64,000 nucleotides of DNA, from NCBI RefSeq assembly GCF_051106095.1, contig NC_135789.1:22749764-22813763 (forward strand), given 5' to 3'. The stretch's first letter is position 1. The number at the start of each line of letters is the position of its first letter. Under the pieces are notes generated by a model. The model did not search any database. It had not been told where the DNA came from and saw only the letters and a list, made by a program, of their open reading frames with translations. Shown here one piece after another: positions 1 to 11,700 of this stretch. The DNA comes from Pogona vitticeps (Eukaryota > Chordata > Lepidosauria > Squamata > Agamidae). The position numbers were made by a program, and so were the translations under genes.

Positions 1-890
1 CATTCCTGTTGGGTAGTCCTTAATACAAGGGGGAATTATAAAATGTAAACGATCCTCTTGGCCGGCTGGATTCAGAGGCTAGGATGATAAACAGGGAGAC
101 CCCCCCCCCAAAAAAAAAAGTTTGGGAAGAGTTTTCCAGATGAGAAGCAGCCCATGATGTTCGTTAAGGCATGGAACTTTTGAGAAATCTTTCTTGGAAA
201 GGCTCTATCATAGGCTTGAAAAGAATTCTGAAAATCTGCGGAGAGGACGCATCAACAAGCTAGGATCTGAACCATTGGCTAGGAGAGTCCAGTGAGAGTT
301 TTACTTTGGTTTTGATAGAGGGAACGAATGTGAGATTTTAGAAAGTGGCTGTCCGGACAACTGAACTGGGTGAAGTTAGTCCATTCATGGGGTCCAAGCG
401 CTCAGCTCCTCAAAGCCTTGACCTGAATTCCTGTCATCGCTTAACCAGGGTGAGTATTCATGCTGGCCACATAAGCCTAAGCCTTAGTCCATAATCACTG
501 TTCTTGGTGTTATCAACATCAGTTGCCCTGCTCCTTCTCTCCTTGTTTGGGTGATGTGAGCAGCAGTGTGTCTGAAGAGGACCTACTCTCAAGGAGGTTC
601 TACACAAGAACCCTGGGGAGTCTGGTTTTTGCTTGGGTGTAAAGCCCGCAAAGGAGTGAGACACCTCTGCTTTTCAGAGTCATGGTTGGTCTCATGGGCG
701 AGGCAACAGAGGAAGGGTCAACCCTGGCCGCCTCTTTCCATCCGTGTTGGCTGGGCTGAAGATGTAAGGACAGAATAGGGCTGAAGTAGAACTGGAAGAG
801 GCTCCAAAAGTCAACAAGTCCAACCTTTGCTACTGCACAACTCAGGTTTCCCTACCAGATGCCACCTAACTTCCACCTTCCAAGCTTATC
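1..890. other. Non-coding DNA, no recognisable feature
   Basis: Only short chance reading frames are present. I recognised no repeat family or conserved motif. Confidence 0.5.
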
Positions 891-894
891 CAAC

Positions 895-896
895 TC

Positions 897-935
<39 letters not shown>

Positions 936-956
936 TGTGTGTCTGTGTGTGTGTGT
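895..956. repeat. Compound (CT)n(GT)n microsatellite
   Basis: About 12 CT units run directly into about 19 GT units with one interruption. Confidence 0.97.
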
Positions 957-1452
957 ATTTTCTTTTGCACAGTTCTATGAAATTTCTCCTAGGGTTGAGT
1001 CAAATGTTCTTGTAAGTCAAATCCATTTGTTTGGGTCCCATTTCGGTCTTTGCTCCATCTCCCATGGGACAGCTCTTCAAACCTTTGATCCTACCGACCT
1101 AGACAATGTTGGATTTAAGATTCCCAACTCTTTTTTTCCTTCCTGGAAGACACATGTTTTTAAGATACACCAGGTGTAATGAACTCTGCTGTGAATGGGA
1201 AATGGCTGCACCTCTCGAATTTGGCTGACCCTGGTGTAGAAGGAGGGAGGACTTTCTTCCACTGTTGAAGAATGGACCAGAATTCATATATTGCACCCTA
1301 GCTGGGATGGAAGGAAATTTGAACAAGGAAGTCTTATCTGCCTCCTTCCATAAAGGGGCTCCTCTGGAAATTTTGGGGTGAGCCACCACCCCTTTTTGAC
1401 CCATGAGCTGCCTCTGGAGAAGACCTGGGAACCTAAGTGTCAGGGATCAGAA

Positions 1453-1587
<135 letters not shown>

Positions 1588-1599
1588 ATCTCTTAAAGG

Positions 1600-2380
1600 T
1601 AATTTTAGCCTAAAGAGGTTATAAATGTATCAAACATGTAAATACATACAATTTACATTCATGGATGAGCCAGTATAGCAGAAGAAAACCACAAGCTCTT
1701 TGCAAAAAGCCTGTTGCAAAATTTTCTCCTTCTGATTCCTTATCATGATTCTTATTTTTTTTTCCACCAGGCAAATGCCAACAGCATCCAGGCAATTACA
1801 CTGGGGCAATTAAGAGGAGACTCACACACATTAAGGTGTGAATACCCAAAGATGTGTCCCCTCCTTCTGGTTAACTCTTCTCACAAGTGATAACTAATTC
1901 TGTTTGCAAGGCTTTGCTTGCTTTTGATTTTTAATTAAGATTGCTAAAGACTTCTCCTGATCCAGAGATCCATGTGGGCTGGAGGGGGTGGGGGGTGGGG
2001 GAAAGAAGGCAGAAGAGCTGATCTTCTATGAAGGGTGAGGAACTAAGGATGGATTTCTTAGTACGTGTAGCACCTGAAGTGAACAAGGGTGTGGTTGTGT
2101 GGGTGCCCTGATGGCTGTTTCATTAAATAACACATCGTCAGCTTATGGAATTCACTTCCATTCCTGATGGCGGTGAACACCAATGGAGAAATTGATTAGA
2201 CCAGCCTGCTTCCATCTGGTGACCTCCAGATGTGTGAGCTGGTATTCCCAGAATTCTTGACCTGGTAGAAAGCTCTGGAGATATTGAAACTTGAGGTCAT
2301 AGAGATGTCAAGACTGCCAATTTTCAGAAGGCTGGTCTGAGCAAACATGTGGGGGAAGAATGTTTCTCTGTGATCTCAAT
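1600..2380. other. Non-coding DNA, no recognisable feature
   Basis: Mostly AT-rich unique-looking sequence with a short G-rich stretch near 1980-2005. No coding or repeat signature was recognised. Confidence 0.45.
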
Positions 2381-2385
2381 AGTGA

Positions 2386-2642
2386 AATTTATTTATTTAT
2401 TATTTATTTATTGGACTTATATACCGCCCCATAGCGCTACAAGCACTCTCCGGGCGGTTTACAATTTTTAATTATACAGGCTACACATTGCCCCCCCAGC
2501 AAGCTTGGTACTCATTTTACCGATCTCGGAAGGATAGAAGGCTGAGTCAACCTTGAGCCGGCTACCTGGGATTTGAACCCCAGGTCGTGAGCACAGTTTT
2601 AGCTTGCAGTACAGCGTTTTAACCACTGCGCCATGAGGCTCT
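2386..2642 (-). repeat. tRNA-derived SINE with AATAAA-rich tail
   Basis: Read on the minus strand it starts with a tRNA-like head (ATGGCGCAGTGGTTAAAACG resembles an A box, GGATTTGAACCCCAGG on the other strand resembles a B box). It ends GGCGGTATATAAGTCCAATA and then repeated AAAT units. This is a SINE type widespread in lizards. Confidence 0.75.
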
Positions 2643-2698
2643 TATTTCCAGGTGTTTTTTTTATTCAAAAGCCTTACAGCCAATAAAAAGGGGATTAT

Positions 2699-2935
2699 CA
2701 CAGAATCATAAAGTTGGAAGGGGCCTATATGGCCATCGAGCCCAACCCCCTGCCCAATTCAGAAATCCAGATCAAAGCAGATCTCACAGAAGGTGGTCCA
2801 ATTTTCCCTTGAAGACCTCAAGCATGGGTGCACTCACCATCTTCTGAGCTTGTGGGTTCTCTTGTCGTACTGCTCTAACAGTTAAGAAGTTTTTCCTGAT
2901 ATTCAGCCTATATATCTGGCTTCCTGTAGCTTGAT
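2699..2935 (-). repeat. CR1 LINE 3' fragment
   Basis: The plus strand starts CAGAATCATAAAGTTGGAAG and continues with the conserved CR1 tail text (GGCCATCGAGCCCAACCCCC; CTGCTCTAACAGTTAAGAAG). This is a 5'-truncated CR1 inserted on the minus strand. Confidence 0.85.
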
Positions 2936-3224
2936 GATGAGGATGGTGGTGATGTTTCCCTTGGATGTGTTTCTCCAGAAAAAGGGGAAAAAAGAAAAGA
3001 GAAGACAAAAAAAAAGGGAAGAAGACAAGAATCTAGGTTTAAAATATCCAGAAGTTAAGAATGCAAAAATCCTGGTGCTTAGTTGCAAATAGAAGAATTA
3101 GGGAGCCAGGCCCTCTGTTAAGTTCCATGGATTCCATACACCTGCTCTAGTTGCAGCTTACTATCCTAAGCAACAGGATTTCAGCCAATATCAGATTAGC
3201 TGGAATCCTGTTGTTTAGCATAGT

Positions 3225-3375
3225 AGAGCCAACCTGGGTGGCCTTGGGCAAGCTGCAGAGTCCCTGGGAAGAAGGGAATGGGAAACCCCTTCTGTGTATT
3301 CTCTACCTATAAAACCCTGGAAGGAATTGCCTTAAGTCGGAATTGACTTGATTGCACACGATGATGATATGATAA
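3225..3375 (+). repeat. Sauria-like SINE, 3' part
   Basis: Contains GTGGCCTTGGGCAAGCTGCA, the body text of the Sauria SINE, and the BovB-type end AAGTCGGAATTGACTTGATT followed by a short GATGAT tail. The tRNA head is missing. Confidence 0.75.
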
Positions 3376-3604
3376 TAATATACGACTCCCGCCAAATTTT
3401 GGAGTTGACCACTTGGCCGAAAACTACATAGCCTTTTTGAGCTGACCATTCACATTCCCTTCCAATGCTTAGGTAAAGCTGTTGTCCTGACATCTCAGGG
3501 GCAAAGCTCCGTGCTAGTCAGAAGCACTTTATTTTTGAAGATCACTCCAAGTGAGAGATACTCAGAGTGGAGGAGGCCATGGATTTCATACTGTGCTCCC
3601 ATGC

Positions 3605-4255
3605 TCCTTAAAATATATATATATATCATGACTGCAGAAGAACCACACAACAATGAAGAAACTGAAATAGTTAGAGATTTTTGTATACCTTGGGTCAACC
3701 ATCAGTCCAGATGGAAGCTGCAGCCAAGATATCAGAAGAAGAATGAGATTAGGAAGGGCAGCAAGAAAGGAAATAGAAAATATTGTCAAGACCATGATTA
3801 TCCACATGATTGTATTACTGATCACCATGTACGGGTCTGAAAGGCTGGGCAGTAAAGAAAATTGACAAGAAAATTGATTTCTTTGAAATGTGGTGCTACA
3901 GGAGAGCTTTGAGGATAACTCTGGACTTCCAAAATGATGAGCGATCGGGTCTTAGAGCAAAAGAAGGCCTGAGCTATCACTGGAGGCAAACCTGTCGAAG
4001 TTGAGGCTATCCTATGTTGGGCAGCTCAGGAGAAGACAGGATCTTCTGGAGAAGACCATCATGCTGGTAAAGTTTGAACGCAGTAGGAAACGAAGAAGAA
4101 CAAATAGTAGATGGACTGACTCCCTAAAGGAAGCCACAGGTTTGAGTCTGCAGGAGCTGAGCAAGGGCGCTGAGGACAGGACATGCTGGAGAAGGCTCAT
4201 TCATAGAGTCGCCATATGTTGGAGGCAACGTGACAGCACATGACAACAACAACGT
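3605..4255 (+). repeat. RTE/BovB LINE, 3' end of the reverse-transcriptase ORF and tail
   Basis: A decayed frame carries pieces of the BovB C-terminal coding region: a SESWAVKK-like segment and WCYRRALRIT near 3840-3930. The non-coding end follows (GGACTGACTCCCTAAAGGAA; GAGCTGAGCAAGGGCGCTGA) with an ACAACAACAAC tail. It is 5'-truncated and old, with several frame breaks. Confidence 0.8.
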
Positions 4256-4470
4256 TTAGCCTGGAGGAAAGGACATTCACATGGAGGCATAAGAATCGTT
4301 GTCTTCTAAAATTTCACAAGGTCTGCCAGGTAGAAGGTGGAGCAAAGTGTTCTCTTTGGGCCAGAGGGTGGCAAACAGCAGGGGAATCAGACTTTGGGCA
4401 AACGTGCAGAGTTGTGGAGACTGGGGTGTCCAACTGAATGCTCCATCAAAATAGAAATTGAGAAAGTCAA

Positions 4471-4600
4471 GGAAGGAAGGAAGGAAGGAAGGAAGGAAGG
4501 AAGGAAGGAAGGAAGGAAGGAAGGAAGGAAGGAAGGAAGGAAGGAAGGAAGGAAGGAAGGAAGGAAGGAAGGAAGGAAGGAAGGAAGGAAGGAAGGAAGA
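4471..4600. repeat. (GGAA)n tetranucleotide array
   Basis: 130 bp of perfect GGAA units with one strand entirely purine. Confidence 0.98.
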
Positions 4601-5403
4601 ATTAATTCCAGGCAATGTGTCAGTTATTTTGAGAAAACAGGAAATAGTTACTTTTCAAAACTGTAACTATGATCCAAACTTTCAGGACCAGGGAACAGCA
4701 ACACACTCTTAAAAAGTAACTTTCCAAGCGAATAGTTTTTTTTCCCTCCCACACTCAGATGAATTGGATTTGATTACCACTCATCCCAGAAGGAGAGAAG
4801 AAGGGTCCTCAGATAGGAGGGCAAAGAGCAAAGTGTAGGAATGTAATTATTTTGGGGGGAACAACCCCCAGAATCCCACATCCAGCAGGGTCCGTTCTGT
4901 GGCGGGGGGGGGGGGAGTTGTGGTCTGCAGAAGGAGCTTTTTCTCTGCCTCTCAATGCCTGTGTCTGCACACATGCCATAGGAGACTCCAGCGGTGGGTA
5001 CACCTGAGAAATCATCCTTCACCCAACCAATCTCTTCTCTCCTGTCCCAAAACGGGAGCTCCCCGTCTGCCTTTCCCTCCTGCGCCGCCAACTTGCGCGG
5101 CCTGCAGACATACAGGCCGCCTTATCTCCTGCCACCGTCTCCCGTGACGCCAGGGAACGTGAACAAACCTGTCTGGCTCTCTGAGAAGACAGGGAGAGGT
5201 TGGGGCTCATTTTGCTTGACATTACCTGCCGGTGAGTGAATGGGCGTTGAGGGAACGGAGACCTTTTATCATTAGGGTTTTTTTTTAAAAAACACAGATC
5301 AGCCAATTTCCCAAACCACAACGGAGGGGAAACCTGTTTGTTTTCCATCCGGCATTCCTTCTCCTCACTCACTGTTGTGTTTCTGTGAAATCTGGGTCCC
5401 CTT
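4601..5403. other. Non-coding DNA, GC-rich patch near 5050-5170
   Basis: No exon was recognised. A CG-containing patch (CTCCTGCGCCGCCAACTTGC and neighbours) is richer in CpG than its surroundings but too short to call a CpG island. Confidence 0.4.
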
Positions 5404-5855
5404 TTCATGGAATCATAGAAGAACGAAGTTGAAAGCGGAGCCTTGAAGGCCATCGAGTCCAACCCCGGGCTCAGGGCAGGAATCCAAATCCAAGCAGATC
5501 GGACAGACGGTGGTCCAGTTTTCTCCTGAAGGCCTCTAAAGCTGGAGCACTCAACCCCCCCCCCCTTAAAGTCATGGGTTCCATTGTCATACTGCTCTAA
5601 CAGTTAAGAAGCTTTTCCTGATATTCAACCGAAATCCAGCTTCCTGTCGCTTGAGCCCATTCTTACACGGCTTGCACTCTGGGATGATTCAAAACAGAAC
5701 CTGCTCTGTAGGTCCACCTTTCAAGGGCCCGAAAAGGGCTCTCCTCTCTCCCCTCAGTCTCCTTTTCTCAAGGCTAAACAGACTCAATTCTTTTTCACTG
5801 AGGTGCCTTCCCCACCGTCTCCCTTCAACACACCTCTGGATGGACACGTCTGAGG
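5404..5855 (-). repeat. CR1 LINE 3' fragment
   Basis: A longer copy of the same CR1 tail as at 2699-2935. It begins GGAATCATAGAAGAACGAAG on the plus strand and includes CTGCTCTAACAGTTAAGAAG and the TTTCAAGGGCCCGAAAAGGG block. Confidence 0.85.
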
Positions 5856-6067
5856 AACGACAGCCGTAGATCGGCGTGGCGCTGGGTTTCTTGGTGGCTC
5901 CTGGTGGGGCATGGTGGGAACGAGAGGTTGAAATAAAGAAAACATTGGTCTCATCCCTTGCAGGCAGTCCATCTTATTCTCTGGCCAGCCAATGTGGCAC
6001 AGAACCTCTTGGACTGAGAGGATTTCCAAAGAAGAGGCGCTAAAGACAATGTACCAAGGACAAGAGC

Positions 6068-6420
6068 TTATTGCTGGAGTTTTCCAACCTTGCAGGCTGC
6101 CCGTAGTTTGCTCGGCTGGGAGGGACCTTTCTTGGCTGAGATGGCTGTCAATCTATCCAGCATTAGCCAATCATTCCCTCTTGCCTCGGAATTCAAAGAC
6201 AGACCTGCTTCTCTGCTGAGAGTTCTACAGTATGTCCCCTCTTCTGTTGAAGTCTGTTGTATGGTGTGTGTTTTTTTGTTAGTTTTTGCCATTCTCTGTT
6301 CACATCTGTAAGCCAGAAAACATTTTTGTTCTTTCTTCTACTAAGGTCTCAGAGTATTGCGACTGTAAGTGCCAGTTAATGGCTTTCTGCTCCCAATAAA
6401 TTCTTCTAGTTTTGATTTTT
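6068..6420 (+). repeat. Unclassified dispersed repeat U1, copy a
   Basis: Shares a long collinear text with 38700-39490 and 41238-41600 on the same strand, and with 19715-20075 and 20985-21345 on the other. Marker phrases are GTCAATCTATCCAGCATTAG, GAATTCAAAGACAGACCTGC and GACTGTAAGTGCCAGTTAAT. I cannot assign the family. A solo LTR of an old retrovirus-like element is possible but unproven, and no coding part was seen. Confidence 0.7.
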
Positions 6421-6560
6421 CTAATGGAAGCTGTCTGGGAAGGACACTCATCTTCCTGTTGATGATATTCCTTTGCAAAGCATCATCTGTAGGTACAACC
6501 TGTAGCTCTTACATACATAAATACTTTTATTGTTACAGCATCAAGCCATATCTGTAGCTC

Positions 6561-6915
<355 letters not shown>

Positions 6916-7099
6916 GTGTTTATATTCCACTCTTTGGCCACAAAAGGTGACCTGAGTGGCTTCCAAATATAGGTAAAAGATAACACCTTTCCTTCGCTGG
7001 TTCATTGGTTCGGGTTGATTCCGCTTCATCCACACCAGCGAACCCAAGGCAGCCCGGCTGACAGGAGCTGGCCAGAGCGCCTCTGAAAATAGCAGTGGC

Positions 7100-7415
7100 G
7101 GCGGCAGCAAAAGATAGGAAGGCCAGGGGGAAGGCTGTGGGAAGAGGGCAAGGAATTGACTTTTATTTTAAAAAAGATTTTGCATAATTAATGGTGATTT
7201 TTTTTCATATGTTCACATCAAGAATTCGTCCAGGTGGAAATTCAGCTTTGCCCTGACAATCTTTTGAATACTGTTGGCTGATGAACGCAAGCAAAACTGC
7301 TAGGCTTCCCATAGGAGTCAAGTTGACCACTACAAGAAACCAGCTGCTGGAGGAGCTAACCTTTGATCCATCACACCGGGACCTTCCTTATGTTCCTATG
7401 GATTCCTTGCATTAA
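7100..7415. other. Non-coding DNA, no recognisable feature
   Basis: AT-rich unique-looking sequence without a supported exon. Confidence 0.4.
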
Positions 7416-7417
7416 GG

Positions 7418-7652
7418 TATACAGCAGGACCTCCATATCTGCATGATCAGTATCCACGGTTTCACTTATCCACGGTCCGAAAATATTAAAAACTTGAAAT
7501 GAAAAAACCCAGAAATACCTATTGTATATCCACAATGTAATCAACATAGATCAAGCTATGTGTAAGGTTTGCTGTTATCTGTGGTTTTTGACATCCATGG
7601 GGGATGGGGGCTTGGAACCCATCCCTCATAGATACCACAGTCTTACTGTATA
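7418..7652. mobile_element. MITE-like DNA transposon remnant (Tigger/mariner-like ends)
   Basis: Ends are inverted copies of each other (TATACAGCAGGACCTCCATA and ACCACAGTCTTACTGTATA). The inside carries TATCCACGG motifs and GGGCTTGGAACCCATCC. It is short and non-coding. The same design recurs at 8426-8617 and 30672-31036. Confidence 0.65.
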
Positions 7653-7782
7653 TATGTTATGATTAAGGAACTCCCTTATATTTAACGCTTCCTGATACTT
7701 GTCTCCTTCAGGTGTCAGTTAAAAACACAATGATTTGTGCAAGCTTTCAAGGAATAATCTTGTCTGGGCTGATAAACCTTTG

Positions 7783-7900
7783 GAACCTCAGATGTTTTGG
7801 ATGACTACTCTCATAATCCCCAGCTTGCATTGCCGATGATAAAGGATGATGGGATCTGTAGTCCAAAAAATATCTGGCCTTCCAAACGTTCACCCACCCC
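7783..7900. mobile_element. Small hairpin-like repeat
   Basis: CCTCAGATGTTTTGGATGAC near one end and GTAGTCCAAAAAATATCTGG near the other are roughly inverted. This resembles the common squamate 'non-coding palindrome' MITEs seen at 13455 and 18479. Confidence 0.5.
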
Positions 7901-8211
7901 TCGCCTAGTGCTTTATTTGTCTTGGGCTGTTGCTTGTTTGCATTGCTTTTAGTATATTTTAGGAGGGGTTTTTTTGCATTTGTCATGATAGATATTCAAA
8001 AACAGATATGTGCAGATGTGACTGTAGATTTTTGATTGTTGACATGCTTTATTTGGCCGAGGGGTGTGATTTTCACAGCCTCTCCAGCTCAGAGAACAAC
8101 TGAGAGAAAAACAAACTGAGAAAGGTGGGTTTTTTTTCCTGCTAGCAGGGAGATTCCTCTGCATTAGATTCCACCCCTCTCGAAAAATCTAATGGGAAAT
8201 TGAATCAGATT

Positions 8212-8275
8212 TTCGTGAAGGCTTTCACAGCCAGGATATAATGGTTGTTGTGGGTTTTTCAAGCCCCCCCAAAAA
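8212..8275 (-). repeat. Penelope-like(?) repeat tail fragment
   Basis: The minus strand reads AAACCCACAACAACCATTAT then GGCTGTGAAAGCCTTCACGA, the same tail as the repeat at 12880-13090, but truncated before the hammerhead-like core. Confidence 0.55.
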
Positions 8276-8425
8276 ACACAACAACCATCTAATCATATTG
8301 TTCAGATATTTTGTGGTCAATTTTTTTTTTCCTGGAAGAAATACTGATCCTGTGCAGAATGGCAACCTTCCTGTATAGGATTCACTGGGAAAGAGCAGAA
8401 GAAATGACAATCTGTGCAGAATTGT

Positions 8426-8617
8426 TGTACAATAGGACCCCTCTATCCATGGGCTCAGTATCTGCTGATTCACTTATCTACTGCTTGGAAACACCAAATA
8501 AAAACCCATAGAAATATGTATTTTATGTATTTCCAGGGTGTTTTACTAGAACCTGCTACTAGAGGGAGACAGAGCTTGGACCCAATCCCCCACAGATACT
8601 GCGGTCCTAATGTAATA
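8426..8617. mobile_element. MITE-like DNA transposon remnant, second copy
   Basis: Begins TGTACAATAGGACCCCTCTA and ends CTGCGGTCCTAATGTAATA, imperfect inverted ends of the same type as 7418-7652. Contains TATCTGCTGATTCACTTATC inside. Confidence 0.6.
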
Positions 8618-8827
8618 CCTGAGCGGAACGGCATCTTTCCTGCACAGGAGTCAATTGGAAAGAGCAAAAGAAACACTAAACCAGGCAGGATCATTGTACC
8701 TCCTATGTAGAACGGCATCGTTCCTGCGCAGGATTCACAGGAGAAAGCATTGGGCTGCACAAGATCTGGCACTGATCCGTGCAGAGCCACGGATGAAAAA
8801 CTAAAGCTAACCAAACCAAAAAGAGAG

Positions 8828-9070
8828 AAGGAGGAGGAGGAGGAGGAGAAGCAGAAGCAGAAGCAGAAGAAGCAGAAGCAGAAGCAGAAGCAGAAGCAGA
8901 AGCAGAAGAAGAAGAAGAAGAAGAAGAAGAAGAAGAAGAAGCAGAAGCAGAAGCAGAAGCAGAAGAAGAAGAAGAAGAAGAAGAAGAAGAAGAAGAAGAA
9001 GAAGAAGAAGAAGAAGAAGAAGAAGAAGAAGAAGAAGAAGAAGAAGAAGAAGAAGAAGAAGAAGAAGAAA
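8828..9070. repeat. Mixed (GGA)(GCA)(GAA)n trinucleotide array
   Basis: About 240 bp of AGG, AGC and AAG trinucleotides in ordered blocks, ending with roughly 100 bp of pure GAA. The long lysine/glutamine or serine frames here are artefacts of the repeat. Confidence 0.97.
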
Positions 9071-9860
9071 CCATAAACTGGGAAACAGAAGAGAGAGGAA
9101 TTCTTACTAAGGTTCGTGGTCCGTCAAGACTTTGAAACTCACCAACTAGGAGCATTTTTTGCAAGTACAGTACTTGTCACACCCTCAACTTCATGCAAAC
9201 TGAGCCTCTGCATGCCAGCATCTCCCCTGCCTCTATCAGCTCGTCTCCAAGCATGGGACCAAAACATTGTGGGGCATGATTTCCATTTCCATTTACCCAA
9301 GCGTCTCCTCATCAAAGGGGTTTACAAGCTATGCCTTGGCAGCCGCCTTGTTTTCCTGTGCGGGGAATGCCTGGAAAACACTGGGCAGGAGGGGGCGCGA
9401 TCCCTGAATTCCTGATTCCTCTTGTCCTCTTATCCCAAGAGGATAAGGACAGGCGAAGTTGAAAGCGATGGCCGCAGGACCGTAAAATAGGCACCCGGGC
9501 ACCTGTAAAAAACACATCCCAGAAAACCCTAACAACCCAGCAGTAGCAGGACCTGGTTGAGTTTGCTGGGCTGCCAAGTTCTCTGTGTGGGTGTTCAGGA
9601 AAGGAGTTGGGCATTTCATGCCCTGAGAAAGCGTTGTGTTCTTGTGCCCTGTTCAGCTGAATCGTCACATTTCAGGAATAATGTAGTTTGATCCCCGCAC
9701 CACCAGCCCCCTCGCCACGCGACACAAGATACTGGAGATGAGAACCGCATTTTCAGCCGATGGTGGTCCGAACTCTGCTTAAATTCCCATGGCACGGGAA
9801 AGCCCTAAGACAGTCTGTTCCACCCTCAAGTAGCCCGTATCTTTCAGATGCCTCTGCTGG
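9071..9860. other. Non-coding DNA, no recognisable feature
   Basis: Two overlapping minus-strand frames near 9312-9668 do not resemble any protein I know and lack splice or codon support. Confidence 0.4.
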
Positions 9861-9864
9861 ATCT

Positions 9865-10147
9865 ACTGGATAGCTCAGCAGATCCAGTGGTTGGGAGTTC
9901 AATTCCCCCACGGGGCCTCCTTGACAGGAACTGGACCGGATGATCTAGAGGGTCCCTTCTGGTTCTTGCAGTTCTAACATTATTATTATTATTATTGTAG
10001 AACTTCTGGATAGCTCAGTGAGGTGGGTATCTGGAGCTGTGGAGCCAGAGGTTGGGAGTTTGATTTTTCCACCATGCCTCCTTGAAAGAGGCTGGACGAT
10101 GATCTGAAAGGCCTCTTTCATCTCTGTGGTTCCAAGATTATTATTAG
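9865..10147 (+). repeat. Two tandem tRNA-derived SINEs (GATGAT/ATT-tailed type)
   Basis: Copy one (about 9865-9995) and copy two (about 9997-10147) share the same head-body order: GATAGCTCAG, GTTGGGAGTT, CCTCCTTGA, ctGGA..GATGATCT, GGTCCCTTCT. Each ends in an ATT/TTA microsatellite, and the second starts at the tail of the first. Confidence 0.75.
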
Positions 10148-10484
10148 TTACTATTCTAAACTGGGATCCTCTTGGAAAACACCATATGTGGAAAGTAACT
10201 GAGCTTGTGGCTTTCTTCCTTTGAGGAAGCATCCATAGTGCAACTGAGGGCACTACAGCCGTGAAATCATCCATCTGAATAGTTGCACGACCGATCACCC
10301 GGCAAATACCCTGTCATTATGTAAAACTGCTTGCACCGCCAGGCTTCCCTGCATGGCTTTTTCCGTTAAAACTTTGGCTTTAACACTGAGGATTAATTAT
10401 TTTTGCTGAGCTCAAGGAGCTCATCTGCCTACATGAAGAGTGGGTGGAGAAAATTTCTAACACATTAAATCACCATCATGGTAA

Positions 10485-10660
10485 TTCTTGACATTACTGT
10501 GAGAAACCATAGGACTGGGAGAGGAAAATGGCATGGTATGTTTTGGTTGGCATGTTGACCCCCAGAAGAAGAGAACAGCAAACTACTTCTGAGTGCCTTA
10601 TGCACAGGAACCCCTGGAAAGGGTAGCCATAAGTTGGAATCGACTTGAGGGCAGATGATG

Positions 10661-10661
<1 letters not shown>
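10485..10661 (+). repeat. Sauria-like SINE 3' part
   Basis: Contains AACTACTTCTGAGTGCCTTA and ends AAGTTGGAATCGACTTGAGG then GCAGATGATGA, the BovB-type tail. A long trinucleotide array grows directly from the tail. Confidence 0.8.
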
Positions 10662-10848
<187 letters not shown>

Positions 10849-10849
10849 A

Positions 10850-11400
10850 ATTGGTATCCACAGTTTCCTAAGGCAGTGGTTCCTGAGTGCAGTAGGCATG
10901 AAAAAACAGTAGTCAAAAACCTTAGCCAACTTATCAGGTGGAAGCCGTGGAAAAATGATTGACTTAAAAGCCTTTGTTTGTTCCAAAAAAATATGAATCA
11001 CTGCCTCCTCCTGCTGGTGGGATACTGAACTGCACCAAAGAATCAACCAACGATGTCCTTCCCGTATTCTGTAAAATGAAGGAGAGTGGTGTAGAATTGT
11101 GGCAATCGGATAATGCATGTTATAGCCTGCAGGCCAAGCCCAGAGACCTGGGTTTGCCTACCCAGACCCAGTGCAGGCTTTAAACCTCACAACCTCATGT
11201 ATTTGCAGCCATGAAATTTGGTAGTGCAGGTGAGCATACCTGTGCAGATTCTCAGTCAATCCAGGTGTGGTTATCTGGAAGTTCAGGGAGGCTATACATG
11301 TGCATACAGAGAACCCCTCACTCAGCCGGGGTAGAGGCCTTAGATACCATCTGTCTCCTATTGATCATGCCTTTCATCCCTCCCCAGAAAGATCAGGACC
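10850..11400. other. Non-coding DNA, no recognisable feature
   Basis: No repeat or exon identified with confidence. Confidence 0.4.
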
Positions 11401-11404
11401 CCAC

Positions 11405-11700
11405 CCACCAGAAAGACCACTGTTAACGACCATTAATGACCCATGACAGTGGGTGGAGAAGGACTCCAGAAGTGGGATTATCCCTCACCCCCAAGTCCTT
11501 TGTCCATCTAAGGAGCCTATTCGGACCAGGGTGAAGTGAAACCAACATGGAGTTGATATCAGGGTTCTCCTGTCAACTCTCCTCAGACTGAAGAAGTGAC
11601 TTGCATGAGTAGTGAAATGTTTCAACCTAACAAGAAAGAAGTCCAGTTGGTACGATTCAACTTCCAGATGCAAGTGAGCATCCTGACCATCACCCCCCTA
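11405..11700 (+). repeat. Penelope-like(?) element tail with hammerhead-like motif
   Basis: The text (CAGGGTGAAGTGAAACCAAC near 11527-11550, CTGAAGAAGTGACTTGCATG from 11588, AAGAAGTCCAGTTGGTACGA) matches a widespread vertebrate repeat. Its CTGAAGA-stem-GAAA signature fits the hammerhead ribozymes known from Penelope-like elements. CTGAAGA is at 11588-11594, a 6-bp imperfect stem is 11596-11601 with 11608-11613, and GAAA is at 11614-11617. Confidence 0.5.

Noticed and set aside
5040-5180. Possible CpG island
   Set aside because: Too short and CpG too sparse; no exon or promoter nearby.
5019-5462. 147-codon minus-strand frame
   Set aside because: Overlaps the end of a CR1 fragment and resembles nothing.
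8703-9164. 153-codon serine-rich frame
   Set aside because: Translation of the GAA/GCA array.
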